Part shown: positions 35,247-46,225 of the stretch, piece by piece
How positions within the stretch are numbered: the first letter of the stretch is position 1
How the letters are laid out: every line of letters starts with the position of its first letter
Origin: Eumeta japonica
Taxonomy: Eukaryota; Arthropoda; Insecta; Lepidoptera; Psychidae
Assembly (NCBI GenBank): GCA_005406025.1
Contig: BGZK01002024.1
Coordinates: forward strand, 1 to 64,000
Length of the DNA: 64,000 nt
Reading direction: 5' to 3'
Position numbers and translations under genes: made by a program
Notes under the pieces: generated by a model
The model's database searches: none
Told to the model about the DNA's origin: nothing
Seen by the model: only the letters and a program-made list of their open reading frames with translations

Positions 35247-36427
35247 CGAGGGCTGCTATTTATGTATCCGAACTGGCCACATACAGAACAATATTTCAAA
35301 AGTAATTACAACATTTCAAAATGGAACTTCTTGGCTGTAGAATACAGTTTATGTCATGTAACTATCAATTGTGGCATCATTTTGAAAATTGCGTGTTTTT
35401 ATTACCATTGATTTAACTCATGAAAATTTTCGTGCGATGATTTCTTACAATTTTCGGCATGAGCTAACTCAAAAACAGTGCATCGATCAACTCATCGTAA
35501 ATCACTATGTATCGCTGGTTTAGTGAGTTTAATCGTGTGCGGTCTATGCTCACGGACGAATTTAAAGAAGGTCGCTCTAAATCGGTTGTTGTATCACAAA
35601 ATATTGGGAACTATTAATGCAAGATCGTCATGTTCCATGTCGCAAGATAAAAGCGTACCTGGACATACGTATGACTAGCATATATTAGATATTACATAAA
35701 ATTTTGGTTGTAAAGAAAATTTGTTCGCGTTAGATTCCACAAAGCTTAAGCATTGATCAAAACAGGCTTGTGTCGATTGGTATCGAAAAATTATAAAAAA
35801 ATACAATCATGATGCGTCAGAAGCTGTTTATATCTACACGGGTGCTGAATCTATCTTGGATCTATGCGTATGATCCCGAAACTAAACAACAGTCAACAGT
35901 GTGAGTGTACCAAGATGAGCCGAACCCAACAAAAGTGATTCGTGCCAAAAGCAGTTTAAAGCAAATGGTTGCCTGTTTTTTTTTTTATATAAATTGATAT
36001 GTGGTTACAGTGCCACTATAGAATCGTAAAACGTTTAATTCGGAGTGGTACACGACCATTTGTTTGCCAGAAGTCTTTGAAGAAATAAGAAAGAAGAACC
36101 GACAACGCATAATGATTCTTCATCATGACAATGCTATGTCACACGTCGGCAATGTCACACGAATCAATTCTGTTTTTGGAAGGTCTAAAGATCGAATTGA
36201 CGGGTCATCCACTACACAGCCTCGATATGGGACCCAACGATTTCTGTTTATTCCCGAGCGTGAAGAATAAATTAAATGGTCAACAGTAAGTGCTATAAAA
36301 ATTGGTTTCAGCATATGCAAAGGTTCATCAATCATCATGGCGAATACTTTAAAAAGTAACAAAACTATACTAAATGATAGATGTTTGTTTCTTTTTGATA
36401 TTCCGGACACATAAACAGCAGCCCTCG
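35247..36427 (+). mobile_element. Full-length but dead mariner (mellifera-like subfamily)
   Basis: The ends are inverted repeats of about 28 bp: CGAGGGCTGCTATTTATGTA on the left, and the right end read in reverse is CGAGGGCTGCTGTTTATGTG. TA flanks both sides (35245-35246 and 36428-36429). Inside are translated pieces of a mariner transposase: a helix-turn-helix part near 35440-35600, WIYAYDPETKQQSTV near 35860, and PEVFEEIRKKN then ILHHDNA near 36066-36135. Multiple stops and frameshifts, plus a T10 run near 35970, make it inactive. Subfamily placement is from remembered motif patterns and needs a search. Confidence 0.88.
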
Positions 36428-36429
36428 TA

Positions 36430-38056
36430 ATAGTATTAGATGTTAGAGTATTGGTAGTGGTGAATGTATAAAAAGGTAGTGAATGTGAACGCAATCGCGG
36501 GCAACAGTTAGTTAAATTGTGGATGATGATTGATGCGGTTGATAACTTGGGCCAGACATCGATAGACGATCCAATTCCTCCCGCTGCCTTTGTGAACGAT
36601 ATATCATTAGAGTACAAACTTAATTTAAAAAAAAAAATAGATTTCTATAACTCGTCACAGGCAGAACCTGACATTTATAAACATTATGTCATACAATATT
36701 TTGTGTTCACTTTGAGGTCTATTTCAATTCACTGAGTATACGTAAAGAGGCCGCGAGAATAAATACGGATTTCGGACAAAAATTCCTTAACGTGGCTTGC
36801 GGAAGATGTTAGTTGGCAGAAATCGTCACGTAAGAAAAAAACGTTATATCCCCTCCATTCTACTCTCAGCGACTATCTCTCTCTCTTTCTCTCTCAAACA
36901 GACGTTAGTTATTAGAGCAAGTGACGACAGCTGCAATCAGTACGGCGCTAATTTCCTTTTTCAACATTTTGGTAAAAGAATCTATCTTTTACCATGCTAT
37001 ATACATTTACAATCAATAATAATGTCATTGAGATAGTTTTTATGAATATTTTTCGATTTTGGAAGTAGTTTTTAATTTAAATTATTTAATAAACTCATTT
37101 CATACATATAAAAGTGTCATTTACTATTGATTTAAAAAATTACATAATTTTGCAAATTGACGCACTTAACAAAATTTTTTATAAAGAAAAACGACGGCAC
37201 TGTTTATTGCTTTATTTAGTGTTTTTTTTTTATATAATCTACAATTCATTATTAAATTTTGGGTATGAAAATTCAAAAATTTTCATATAAATGGAAAGTT
37301 CCTGTTTTCATCCCGATTTTCAAAAATCGTGTTTTCACCAGATCTTGACGTTTTGGGGTTCTAGAAATGTATTTCGACCATTTTCTAAGTGTCTATGAGT
37401 TCGTGTGTATAGGTTCTCATATTGTTGGAGAAATATTTTTCAAATTGTATTTTTAGAATGTTTTTTACTACTACTACTCTACCGATAAATTGTATAATTT
37501 TAACAGTTGTATCGTACGTCGCAAATTGCATATGATCGATTGGTTCGTTCGAGAGATACGGTTAACGAAAACTTAAAAAAAATGGATTATTTCAAAAAAC
37601 TTTGTTATTAAAAGATGTTTGGTACTCAGTCATCTTTTTGTGTTTAAAAAACTGCGTCAAATGTCACAAAGCAGCTCACAATTAAACAATACGTTCCAAA
37701 GATACTGCAGTTAAAGAAAAAAAGTGTTTTTAATACATATAGATTTTTGAATTATAAGGACTTAAAACGTATCAGAAATTGAGCTCAGAGAGCTTGTAAA
37801 CACAATAAAATCGATCTTTTGACGTGATAAGCTGAATAATTTCCCGATCCTTTATTTTCAACATTTTGATCTCGAAAGCAGTAAGAAGTTTTAGGGATAG
37901 CCGAAAGAGTCAACCGTGTTTCAAATTTTCGAACTCAAAAACTCATAGATAATATTTATAACTCAAGGACCTCAAAAAATACATCGATAAATATCATGGC
38001 GGATAGTTTCAGGGATGGCCTGCAGGGTCAACCGTTTTACATTTTTTTATATGTAT
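36430..38056. other. Intergenic between two mariners, nothing recognised
   Basis: It contains a CT-rich microsatellite near 36870-36897. A 72-codon frame (36517-36735) has no motif I know and ends beside an A11 run, so it could be a retrocopied scrap. No gene is supported. Confidence 0.4.
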
Positions 38057-38058
38057 TA

Positions 38059-39294
38059 CGAGGGGCGTTAAATAAAAAGTGAGAATGAATATGTTTGCGG
38101 TAATTGTTATTAAATGTTATTTTATTTAGCGATAATACACTAGGCACATCTTTTTTCTAAGCTTAAAATTCCTTTCTTTAAAAACTCTTTGTTTTAAGCA
38201 CTTAAAAATTCCCGTACTGTAACGACTACTGCTTCATCACCTACGAATCTCTGTCCTTTTAAATACACCTTCAACCTTGAATAAATAGAAATCACTAAGG
38301 GTAAGGCCGTGTGAATATGGTGGATTCTCAAGTATTTCGTAGCTAGCATCTCGAATTGCAGCTATAGTAACGGCGGACTTGTGAGCTGAGGCATTATCTT
38401 GATAGAACTAAACAATTTTTCGTAGTTTGCCTCACCGTTTCTTTAAAATTTTGTTACGCATTGTTTTTATTTCTTTTGCATACAAAGAGTACATAAGAAG
38501 AGCTCCATGATCGAGATATTCTATCATGACCACCTAGTTACTATCCCAGAAAAAAGAGCCCATCTTTCCGGCGAAACGATTCGCCTTGAATTGTTTAGGA
38601 GTTGGAGATGATAGTCGTTTCCAAGTCACAGAATATAATTTTGTTTTTGGATCGTAAGGGTGAAGCCATGTTTTAATCATGGTTGCAAATCGAACCAAAA
38701 AACTATTCGCATCTTATTGTGACGTTTCCAAAGAAATTTTCAACGTGATTTGTTTTTATGCATCGGTAAGAATTCTGGGCACCAAACGCGTGGACAATTT
38801 TTTCATCCCCAAATGTTAGTTTAAAAAGACTATGCACACTACCAGCCGAAATCTTCGTTTCTTCGGGTATAAAACGTACCGTGTCACAACGATCTGGATA
38901 ATACAATTTTTTCGATATTTTTGATCATTTCTTTAGTCACTACCGTCGTTGGGCGACCCGACCGAGGGTCAACTTTTGTTGATATTTTTTCACGTTTAAA
39001 TTCGGTGGACCAACGGTCAATTGTAGAATACAGTAGATCATTTGCTCCCACAGTATCCTGTAAATCTTGATTTCGTTCTGTAGTGAAATCAAGCAAGATA
39101 TTTAATAACCGCGCGCGATTCGATTTTTTTCATTTACAACAACAATATACGACAGAATGCAAACAAATAACTTCCATTTTTTAAAAACAGAAAATATTCA
39201 AATTTTTTTTTTTTAATCTAGCCAATATTCCAGCTTTACTTTATGGTTTCAAAGAGTTTGTACCTCATTCTCATTTTATAGTGAACGCCCCTCT
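38059..39294 (-). mobile_element. Full-length but dead mariner, GAGGGGCGTT-type ends
   Basis: The left end is CGAGGGGCGTTAAATAAAAA and the right end read in reverse is AGAGGGGCGTTCACTATAAA, both followed by TGAGAATGA. TA flanks at 38057-38058 and 39295-39296. Minus-strand translation gives mariner helix-turn-helix features (IDRWSTEFKRE, DPRSGRPTTV, 38950-39050). Near 38280-38400 lies a C-terminal catalytic block in which the usual YSPDLAPSDF is decayed (YSHGLTLSDFYLF). Stops and frame changes are scattered through it. Its TIR differs from the other copies here, so it is a separate family. Confidence 0.87.
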
Positions 39295-39601
39295 TATATC
39301 CAATTTTAAGTATTTATGAATATTTTTCTCTAGACATTATTTTGAATCTCTCGTTTAAACACTCTCCAAATTCTTAATTTACTTCACTGTTTCTGTTATT
39401 TGATAAAACGTAATACAAAGCGAAAAGAGCTCCGTTCCATTCGGGTGTCCCACGACACCGCTAGCATTTATTTTCAGGCACTATGCTAGCGTCTGTAAAA
39501 ACAATTTGAAAGCCCCTGAAAGTTCCTTTTGCTAAGAAAAGTAAAAGCATTTGAATTATTTGCTTTTGAAGCATCAGAAGATATCTAATATTTTTAAGCT
39601 A

Positions 39602-40798
39602 TAGGTCGAGGAAAAAGTTTTTCGTATTTTATAAGTGAAAAAAACCGTAAAATCGCTTGGTTGTGCTGTTTGTATTTGGCTAATTTTAAAACCATTAAAT
39701 AAACGTCTTAAAAAGAAAAGTAAAAATCGTATATTCTGTCCACTAAAATGAATTAATTTAACGTAAAAATTAGATATGTTTTGAAGTTTAATTAAAAAAA
39801 AAAAGGAAAAATGCGATACAAGCCGCGGAAAAAAGTTGTGACGATTATGGACCTAATGCAATTCGGTAAGAGTAGCACAAAACTGGTTCAAGCCTTGTCG
39901 GTTCGGTAATTTTGTTGTGAAAGATGAACCTTGGTCTGGTCGACTTATAACGGATAAAGTCGATGTGATTTTGGAAAAAGTAGAACAAGATCGACATATT
40001 AGTTCTTAAGATATAGCTGAAGAGCTGGGAATGGACGACAAAACAGTTTTGCTACTTTTGAAAAAAGATGAATGTACAAAAAAACTCGATGTTTGGGTCC
40101 CACACGATCTCACCGAAAGAAATCTAATAAACCGTGTGCTCATTTGCGATTCTCTATTGAAACGTAATGACATCGAACCGTTTATGAAAATATGGATTAT
40201 TGGTGATGAAAAATGAATTACCTATGACAATAACGTGCAAAAAGATCAAGGTCAAAAGGCAGGTAAATTCCAAAGACCATAGCAAAACCCAGATTAACTC
40301 GCAAGAAGTTGATGCTATGTGTATGGTGGGATCGGAAGGACATTATTCATATCAGCCTTTAGCGCCAGATAAAACCATCAATCCAGATCTCTACTGCCAA
40401 GAGCTGATAGACTCGAGAAAGAAGTAGAGAAAAACGGCCGGAATTGATTAACAGAAAAGGTGTGGTTTTTCACCATGATAACGACAGACCACACACATCT
40501 TTAGCCATTCAGCAAATATTGAAAGAGTTTGGTTGGGAAATGTTAATATATCCACCATACAGCCCTGATTTTAAACCGTCAGATTTTCACCTGTTTCCGT
40601 CTTGTCAGAATTTTTTAGGTAGTGTTATATTAACATCAACAAAGGACTGTCGAAACTACTAACTTACCTTATAAAATAGCAACAAGTTCTTGTAAAAAAT
40701 GCCATATATACATATATTATAATTAGATGTAAATAAAACATGATTAAAAATTATCTTGAATTTGTATATAAAATATGAAAAAAGTTTTTCCCCGACCT
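39602..40798 (+). mobile_element. Mariner, AGGTC-type family, near full length with transposase pseudogene
   Basis: The ends read TAGGTCGAGGAAAAAG and, in reverse, AAGGTCGGGGAAAAAC, with TA at the insertion site. The transposase can be followed almost throughout. It shows VWVPHDLTERN near 40095, IIGDEK followed by TGA where TGG is expected at 40214, VVFHHDNDRPHT near 40470, and YPPYSPDFKPSDFHLF near 40550. The spacing from the HDN aspartate to the PSD aspartate is 34 residues, the D,D34D signature of mariner. An earlier TAA at 40008-40010 and frame breaks near 39910 and 40425-40450 show it is dead. It is the best-preserved copy of the family also found at 23833, 46084 (5' end only) and 58849. 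Confidence 0.92.
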
Positions 40799-40800
40799 TA

Positions 40801-41609
40801 TAAAACCTTGCCACCCATGCACAGCTCACGTGAAAATAATTATAAATCACTTACCGGAGACATATCGGAAAATCACGACCAGACGATTTATCACATAATT
40901 CAAAGATCCACTTGCCTAAAATAATGAAATACATACTAATATTGTTTGCATAATTATCTAAATCAACGAAAGTAACACCTTATAAAAGCGATAATACACG
41001 CTTATCTATGTTATCTATATCTATCTTATTTTTGAAAGAAAAATAAATAATTATATTCAAAAAATAAATGTAATCAGATTCAAGAAATATAACAATTTTA
41101 GAATTAAATTTCAACTGATACGCAACGTGTGGATCCAAAAAAAACTGATAGAAATCAATGGATACGACACAATAAATTCTTTTTATAATTCAAATAATCA
41201 TGAAAACTAAATAATTTCCGCAAGCTACATTGTAAACTGTACTTTCAGTTTAATTAGGCAACATCAGATTTTTTTCAGTTACTTTAGAAATGGTTGCATA
41301 ATCCATTCAATTTGACAATTTCTATACAATTAAATAAAATAGCGTTGTGTTACTAATTTTTAAATATATTCAATATAATTGACAATATATAAAAAAGTAA
41401 TTAGTAATTATTCAAATATGTCTTTAGTCAAAGACATATTATTCAAATATTATATTAATATCTATGACTATAGTAAGCAATATATATATAAATTTTAGAT
41501 TTGTTCAAAAATATTTGAAATTTCATATTATTTGGCATTTTTAGAAGTGGCTGCCATGACCTTACAACCTCGATAATCGTCTGCTGTTGTTATTTCTCGG
41601 TAAAAATAA
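40801..41609. other. Intergenic, nothing recognised apart from one palindrome
   Basis: AT-rich. The only structured feature noted is the 11-bp-arm palindrome at 41415-41440. Confidence 0.5.
41415..41440. repeat. Perfect palindrome, 11-bp arms, 4-nt loop
   Basis: AATATGTCTTT, loop AGTC, exact reverse complement. Confidence 0.9.
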
Positions 41610-41610
41610 T

Positions 41611-41790
41611 GGCATATTTTAAAATATCCAAGAGGCAGCTTAGATTTGAGTCACTCCCACCGCCGCCGGGCTTACTGAGTCCCTCCCTATCTCATGTATA
41701 AGTAAGTATAAGAGAGTGGCCGAGCAAAATTTTAAGTTTAGTAAAAAACTTGCTGTCTGCCGGTCATTGGCTCTTAGACTATAAGTAGGA
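41611..41790 (+). repeat. Direct repeat, copy A
   Basis: It begins with ATATTTTAAAATATCCAA and GCAGCTTAG. It ends with GTAAAAAACTTGCTGTCTGCC, then ATTGGCTCTTAGACTATAA. Copy B, 600 bp to the right, has the same blocks in the same order with a longer diverged middle. It includes a GC-rich patch (CCACCGCCGCCGGG) near 41660. Confidence 0.7.
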
Positions 41791-42221
41791 CCTATTATGC
41801 TTATAACTTATCTTTTAACGAAGTTACCTATACCCGTTCTTACCTCATCAGTCACAGACTATATAACTAATAATTTCTGTAGCAACCATCAAGGTCAATG
41901 TCGGCATACACTGACGAAATTATATTTCTTTAATATGTATATATCGAAACCAATAACAAAATCAGTAAAAAAAAAGACTGCTCACAATCTTTTTACCAGT
42001 ATGTCACGTCTCGCTAAAAATAAAAAAAAAAAATCCAAAAATTTGCATATCCTTTTTACTTATATTACTAATTTAATAGATGCCTAAGACTATGTTGGTA
42101 TTACAACGAATGTCAATTTCAAATGTACATTCTCTTTAGTAATAACATTACTGAAACTATATCTATATCGCGAGCATACCTACACAAATATCCTTAATGT
42201 ATTTCTGAATGTTGTTTTTAT

Positions 42222-42440
42222 TATATTTTGAAATATCCAAACCGCAGCTTTGTCAATATGCTCTCGAAGTTGGCCCGATTTTTATACCTGTTACACCTGA
42301 ATGACTCCGCACCTAGCACCGTCGGGATTAGTAAATTCTTATCTCATATGCAGTAGGTACGAACGTGAGCGAGAAAAAAAGTTAGAATTTGGTAAAAAGC
42401 TAACTGTCTGCCAACTATTGGCTCTTGGACTATAATAAAA
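42222..42440 (+). repeat. Direct repeat, copy B
   Basis: ATATTTTGAAATATCCAA and GCAGCTTTG at the left; GTAAAAAGCTAACTGTCTGCC and ATTGGCTCTTGGACTATAAT at the right. The middle is diverged from copy A and slightly longer. This could be a local duplication or two insertions of one unknown element. Confidence 0.7.
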
Positions 42441-43790
42441 TGAAGGTTTCCGCCGTCGCACAAACAATTGGTTCCTCTATGAAAATGTATTGATTTATAA
42501 AAAATCAATATACATATCTTCATTGCAATACGATATCCGATATTTTTTCATTTGCCGATTTTGAATTTTTATATGGATAAAGTACACATTTAATTATCAA
42601 ACATCATCAAATTCTTTATTACAGGAAATAAAATAGGTTCATTTTCTTGTGACAATTTTTTTGTAGAAAAAAAAAATGTTATAATAGATTAATACAACAC
42701 GTTCACAATATAATATATATATATAAAAGAAACAAAGATACATAATAGTCTCTAAATGCGTTATATTGATACCAAAATACCTTATTTTTCAACAATAGAC
42801 AAACATTTCAACACCCACGTAGCACATGGCGTATCGAAAATAGTGTTTCCTTTACTTCTTTAAACACATTTGGTTTCATTGATCGAATAAACGCACGACG
42901 TGTCCATGTGTACCTCACGATCGAGAACTACGAGTCAATTAAATTGTATGACATTATCGTTCAATATCATAGTTTTGAAAAAAATTAAATAGCTGTTGTG
43001 TATTATTATTGCACAAATATAGATACATAGAAAAAAATTGATGGATTCAAATAATACTTGTAAACTGTTTAATTAATTCAATTGGTTTAAAGCTAGATTT
43101 TTTTTCTATTAAATTGCTACATTCATCTTTCACTGCTACTTGCCTTCCATTCTACTATTCTTTTGGGTCTCCCGCACTTTTTCTTATCACACATTTTTTG
43201 TTCATATTGCATTATGACATCTTCAAAAAATGAACTCAGTAATATCATAAAATTAGAAGGCATCCTTAAACCACGAGATTCCCATTCCAAACTCCTCTCG
43301 GCCCCGCGTTTCGAAACGTAGTTTTTGTCTTGACCATAGTTTCTATTGAGTATAAAATATTTTTCTGTGTATTTCTGTCGCCAGAATCTTTTTTAAACAT
43401 TGAGTGTTTATATATAACCGGATAACCGAACTTTGTTCCGCGTCTTTCGAGTTTGCCATGAGAATATGACAACTTACTAATGGAAAAATTTGTTTACGTT
43501 TATTTCCAACATTACATTTCATTTAGCTAAATATTTTATGTAGTGCCATTTGTTGTCGAAACATAGCAACAATGTAATTACCTCAATATACGATATACCG
43601 TATGGATTCGATCATGCATAAAAACGCATGATAGAATCGGAATGCGGAAAACCACAAATATTCATAATCTCCTTTTTTTTAGAACAACTTTGATAAAGAA
43701 GCTATAATTATTGAAGAAGCCATTTCTGAGAAAAAATAGCTTAGAACATGTACTACAAATTCACGATTTCATAACCTTAACAACAGCTGA
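42441..43790. other. Intergenic, nothing recognised
   Basis: AT-rich. An imperfect hairpin, GATTCGATCATGC paired with GCATGATAGAATC, lies at about 43603-43637. No gene, RNA or element is supported. Confidence 0.45.
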
Positions 43791-43794
43791 CGAT

Positions 43795-44066
43795 CTTCTT
43801 CGATGCCACAGCCTCTAGCTCTACGTTACCTAGCGCAACGCGCAACCAGCAGTCATGCGCGTCGATAGCCACGTTCGGTCGCGAACTTACACTGAAGCTT
43901 TTTGCTTATTCGCTGCTTTTTTTAATTTTTTATGGTAGATACATTTTTTGTAATGATACTATAGTATTAGTGTTAGTTTACAGTAATAGTATAAGTGTTA
44001 CGTTTACTATATTGACGTTTTCGAAACTAAGATTGTATGTGATTAATATTGAATTATTTAATAACA
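43795..44066 (+). other. GC-rich stretch plus leader in front of the DUF4817-like ORF
   Basis: From about 43800 to 43900 the sequence is unusually CG-rich for this region (CGCAACGCGCAACCAG, CATGCGCGTCGATAGCC, GGTCGCGAACTT) and then becomes AT-rich up to the ATG at 44067. It may be the 5' part of the mobile or multicopy unit that carries the ORF. That is inference from position only. Confidence 0.35.
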
Positions 44067-45527
44067 ATGCCCTTCACTGCTATCGAATACGTGGGGCGCA
44101 CTAGAAATTTATAGAATTGACCATTTACATTAACAATATTTAAAAAATAATTAATACATTTGAAAATAGACCTCTTGGGCTGTAAAATAGTTTGTTTCAT
44201 CTAACTGTCAATTGTTTTTACATTGTGGAGTAATTTTAAAAATTGCGTGTCTTCACCACTACAATTTTAAGTAGTGAAATTTTTTGTAATAGGATTTTCT
44301 ACGATCTTAAGTGCAATTTGATAGCTCAGCAGAGCCTCACTCTGCTTCAAACTGCTTTTGACGATGAAGCACCATGCAAGACGACTATTTATACTTGGTT
44401 TACAGAATTCAAGCGCGGTCGTATCAATCTCGGTGACGATTTTCGTGGTGATTACCCGTCCACTGCTGTAAACAACAATAACGTCGATACTATGCGCCGT
44501 ATAATCGTAACAGACAGGCATGTGACTTACCATGAGATTCGGGCATGCTTAGGCATAGGCGTAAGTCAAACACAATCAATCCTACACAAACATTTGGGTA
44601 TGAAAAAGCTGTGCTCGCGGTGGATCCCACACAATTTGACTGTGGCGCAAAAAACGAACTGCGTCACTTGATATAGTGCATGTTTACTAGGTCCAAGGAA
44701 GGGGCTTACTAGGTTCAAAAATGGAGTTATTGCTACGATCCCAAAACAAGGCAGCAATCAACCGTATGGGTTTATGAAGATGAGCCGAAACTAACCAAAG
44801 TGGCGCGCTGGCAAATTGCCTCTAAGCGGATGATTGCTTCTTTTTTTTAATAAAACTGAACACCTGGCTACTGTTGTTTTGGAAAATTGTCGTACCACGA
44901 ATAGTGATTGGTACATGACGTTTGTTTGCTGGAAGTTATTGACGAACTCCATAAAAATAACCGTAAACGTCGTATCATCTTGAACCACGACAACGCCAGT
45001 TCTCACATGGCCAACCAGACAAATACATTTTTAAGGGGAAAAATGTAGAATTTAAAAACAATCCTGCACAGTTTCGATTTGGCACCTTGTGACTTTTTTT
45101 TTGTTCGCAAAAATTAATAAACTATTATGATTTTCATTACCAGAAAAGGCTATCAAAGAGTATGAAAAACATGTTCCTCAGGTCACCAAGAAGGAGTGAC
45201 ATAAATGTTTTCAAAATTATTTTATTCGTATGAAAAAATGCATTTATACTAATTTATTTTGAGAAACAATAAATTTATTTCATTTATTTCATTCATTTCA
45301 TTTCATCTATTTCATTTCATCTATTTCTAGTATTGTTTTCTGATTTATTCCAGAAGTTTTTAGTACGCCCTACCTATGCAAACATGATTCACTGTTGCGG
45401 AGTTTGCAGAGGTGACACTGCTGCGGCTCTACGACTTTATACTGAAACTTACCCTGATAGTCAACAACCTGCGAGTACACAAGTAATATTGCGTGCTGTG
45501 TATCGTTTACGCGATAATTTGCCTTAG
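44067..45527 (+). pseudogene. DUF4817-like helix-turn-helix ORF split by a mariner insertion
   Basis: The frame starts ATG at 44067 and reads MPFTAIE up to the TA at 44088-44089. It resumes at 45377 with ANMIHCCGVCRGDTAAALRL, then YTETYPD, and stops with TAG at 45525-45527. Reading across the mariner with one TA removed keeps the frame and completes a tyrosine codon, giving about 57 residues. The pattern MPFT..EY..MI...G...G....A.RLY...YP....P is that of the short DUF4817 domain, common in insect genomes and usually tied to transposable elements. Standard members end after a further L...TG; here a stop follows LRDNLP. Whether it was ever host-functional is unknown. Confidence 0.75.
44090..45374 (+). 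mobile_element. Mariner (mellifera-like) inserted in the DUF4817-like ORF
   Basis: The ends are imperfect inverted repeats: CGTGGGGCGCACTAGAAATT on the left, and the right end in reverse is GGTAGGGCGTACTAAAAACT. TA duplications lie at 44088-44089 and 45375-45376. The frame at 44243-44671 holds recognisable mariner N-terminal motifs: TIYTWFTEFKRGR, TDRHVTYHEIRACLGI and CSRWIPHNLTVAQK. Downstream pieces include QQSTVWVYEDEPKLTKVA (about 44752) and LNHDNASSH (about 44980), in broken frames. A TTTCAT microsatellite of about 65 bp sits near the right end (45270-45335). The copy is dead. Confidence 0.87.
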
Positions 45528-46083
45528 TTTGCTTTGTTTGTTTAGAGGTGAGTAGAACACATGAAAAATCAGAAACTAATTTAATTATACCATCGACGAC
45601 CTTTACATCACTGACATCATCAAGCGTCATTTGTAGGTAAGTGACTAGATACATCGCAGAGCCCGAGCGCGGGGCAGAATCCGAGTTCGTTCACGCGGCG
45701 TCGCGACCCAATCGCGCCCGCGCTTACAGTAACATTTATTAGGCTTATGTTTAAACGTTTTTTCCATGAGATATTTTTGCTATACTTACTTTGGCAAAAT
45801 TGTTCTAAAAAAGAAGGAGATTGCAAATATTTGCGAAAAGTTGCATGATCGATTCTACTCTGTATATGTAAAGCGTATGATGCTAAATAAAGCAACGTCT
45901 AAATTTCTTTTTCATCTCGATTTTATAAAAATTTAAAAAACAAAACTTTATAAAAATACGAATAGCTATGAAAATCATTAACCTCGATTTCAAAATAGGT
46001 TTATATAAATACATATATGAGAAATGCTCACTAAAACGAATAAGAAAAATGCTAAAATACGATCAACATTTTTTTTAAGCATT
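45528..46083. other. Flank of the DUF4817-like unit with a GC-rich patch
   Basis: Positions 45650-45735 are markedly CG-rich (GCCCGAGCGCGGGGC, CACGCGGCGTCGCGACC), against an AT-rich background. No coding region is supported. It may belong to the same unit as the GC-rich stretch at 43.8 kb, since the mariner between them is a later insertion. Confidence 0.4.
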
Positions 46084-46205
46084 AGGTCGGAGAAAAAGTT
46101 TTTTCGCATTTTATAAGTAAAAAGTTGCAGTAACATGTCTTTGGTTGTATTGTTTGTATCTGGCTGATTTTGATACCATTAAATAAACGACATCTTAAAA
46201 AAGTT
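46084..46205 (+). mobile_element. 5' terminal fragment of the AGGTC-type mariner family
   Basis: It starts TTAGGTCGGAGAAAAAG and then follows the copy at 39602 (ATTTTATAAGT, TGGTTGT, TGTTTGTAT, CTGGCT, ACCATTAAATAAACG) for about 120 bp. Homology then stops at the small hairpin GTTGTTCTT-GAAT-AAGAACAAC (46204-46225). What follows belongs to a different mariner family. Confidence 0.8.
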
Positions 46206-46225
46206 GTTCTTGAATAAGAACAACA

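Noticed and set aside
36123..36617. 164-codon minus-strand frame, the longest in the window
   Set aside because: Its larger part is antisense to the mariner at 35247-36427, and the rest has no motif. It is a chance frame across a dead element.
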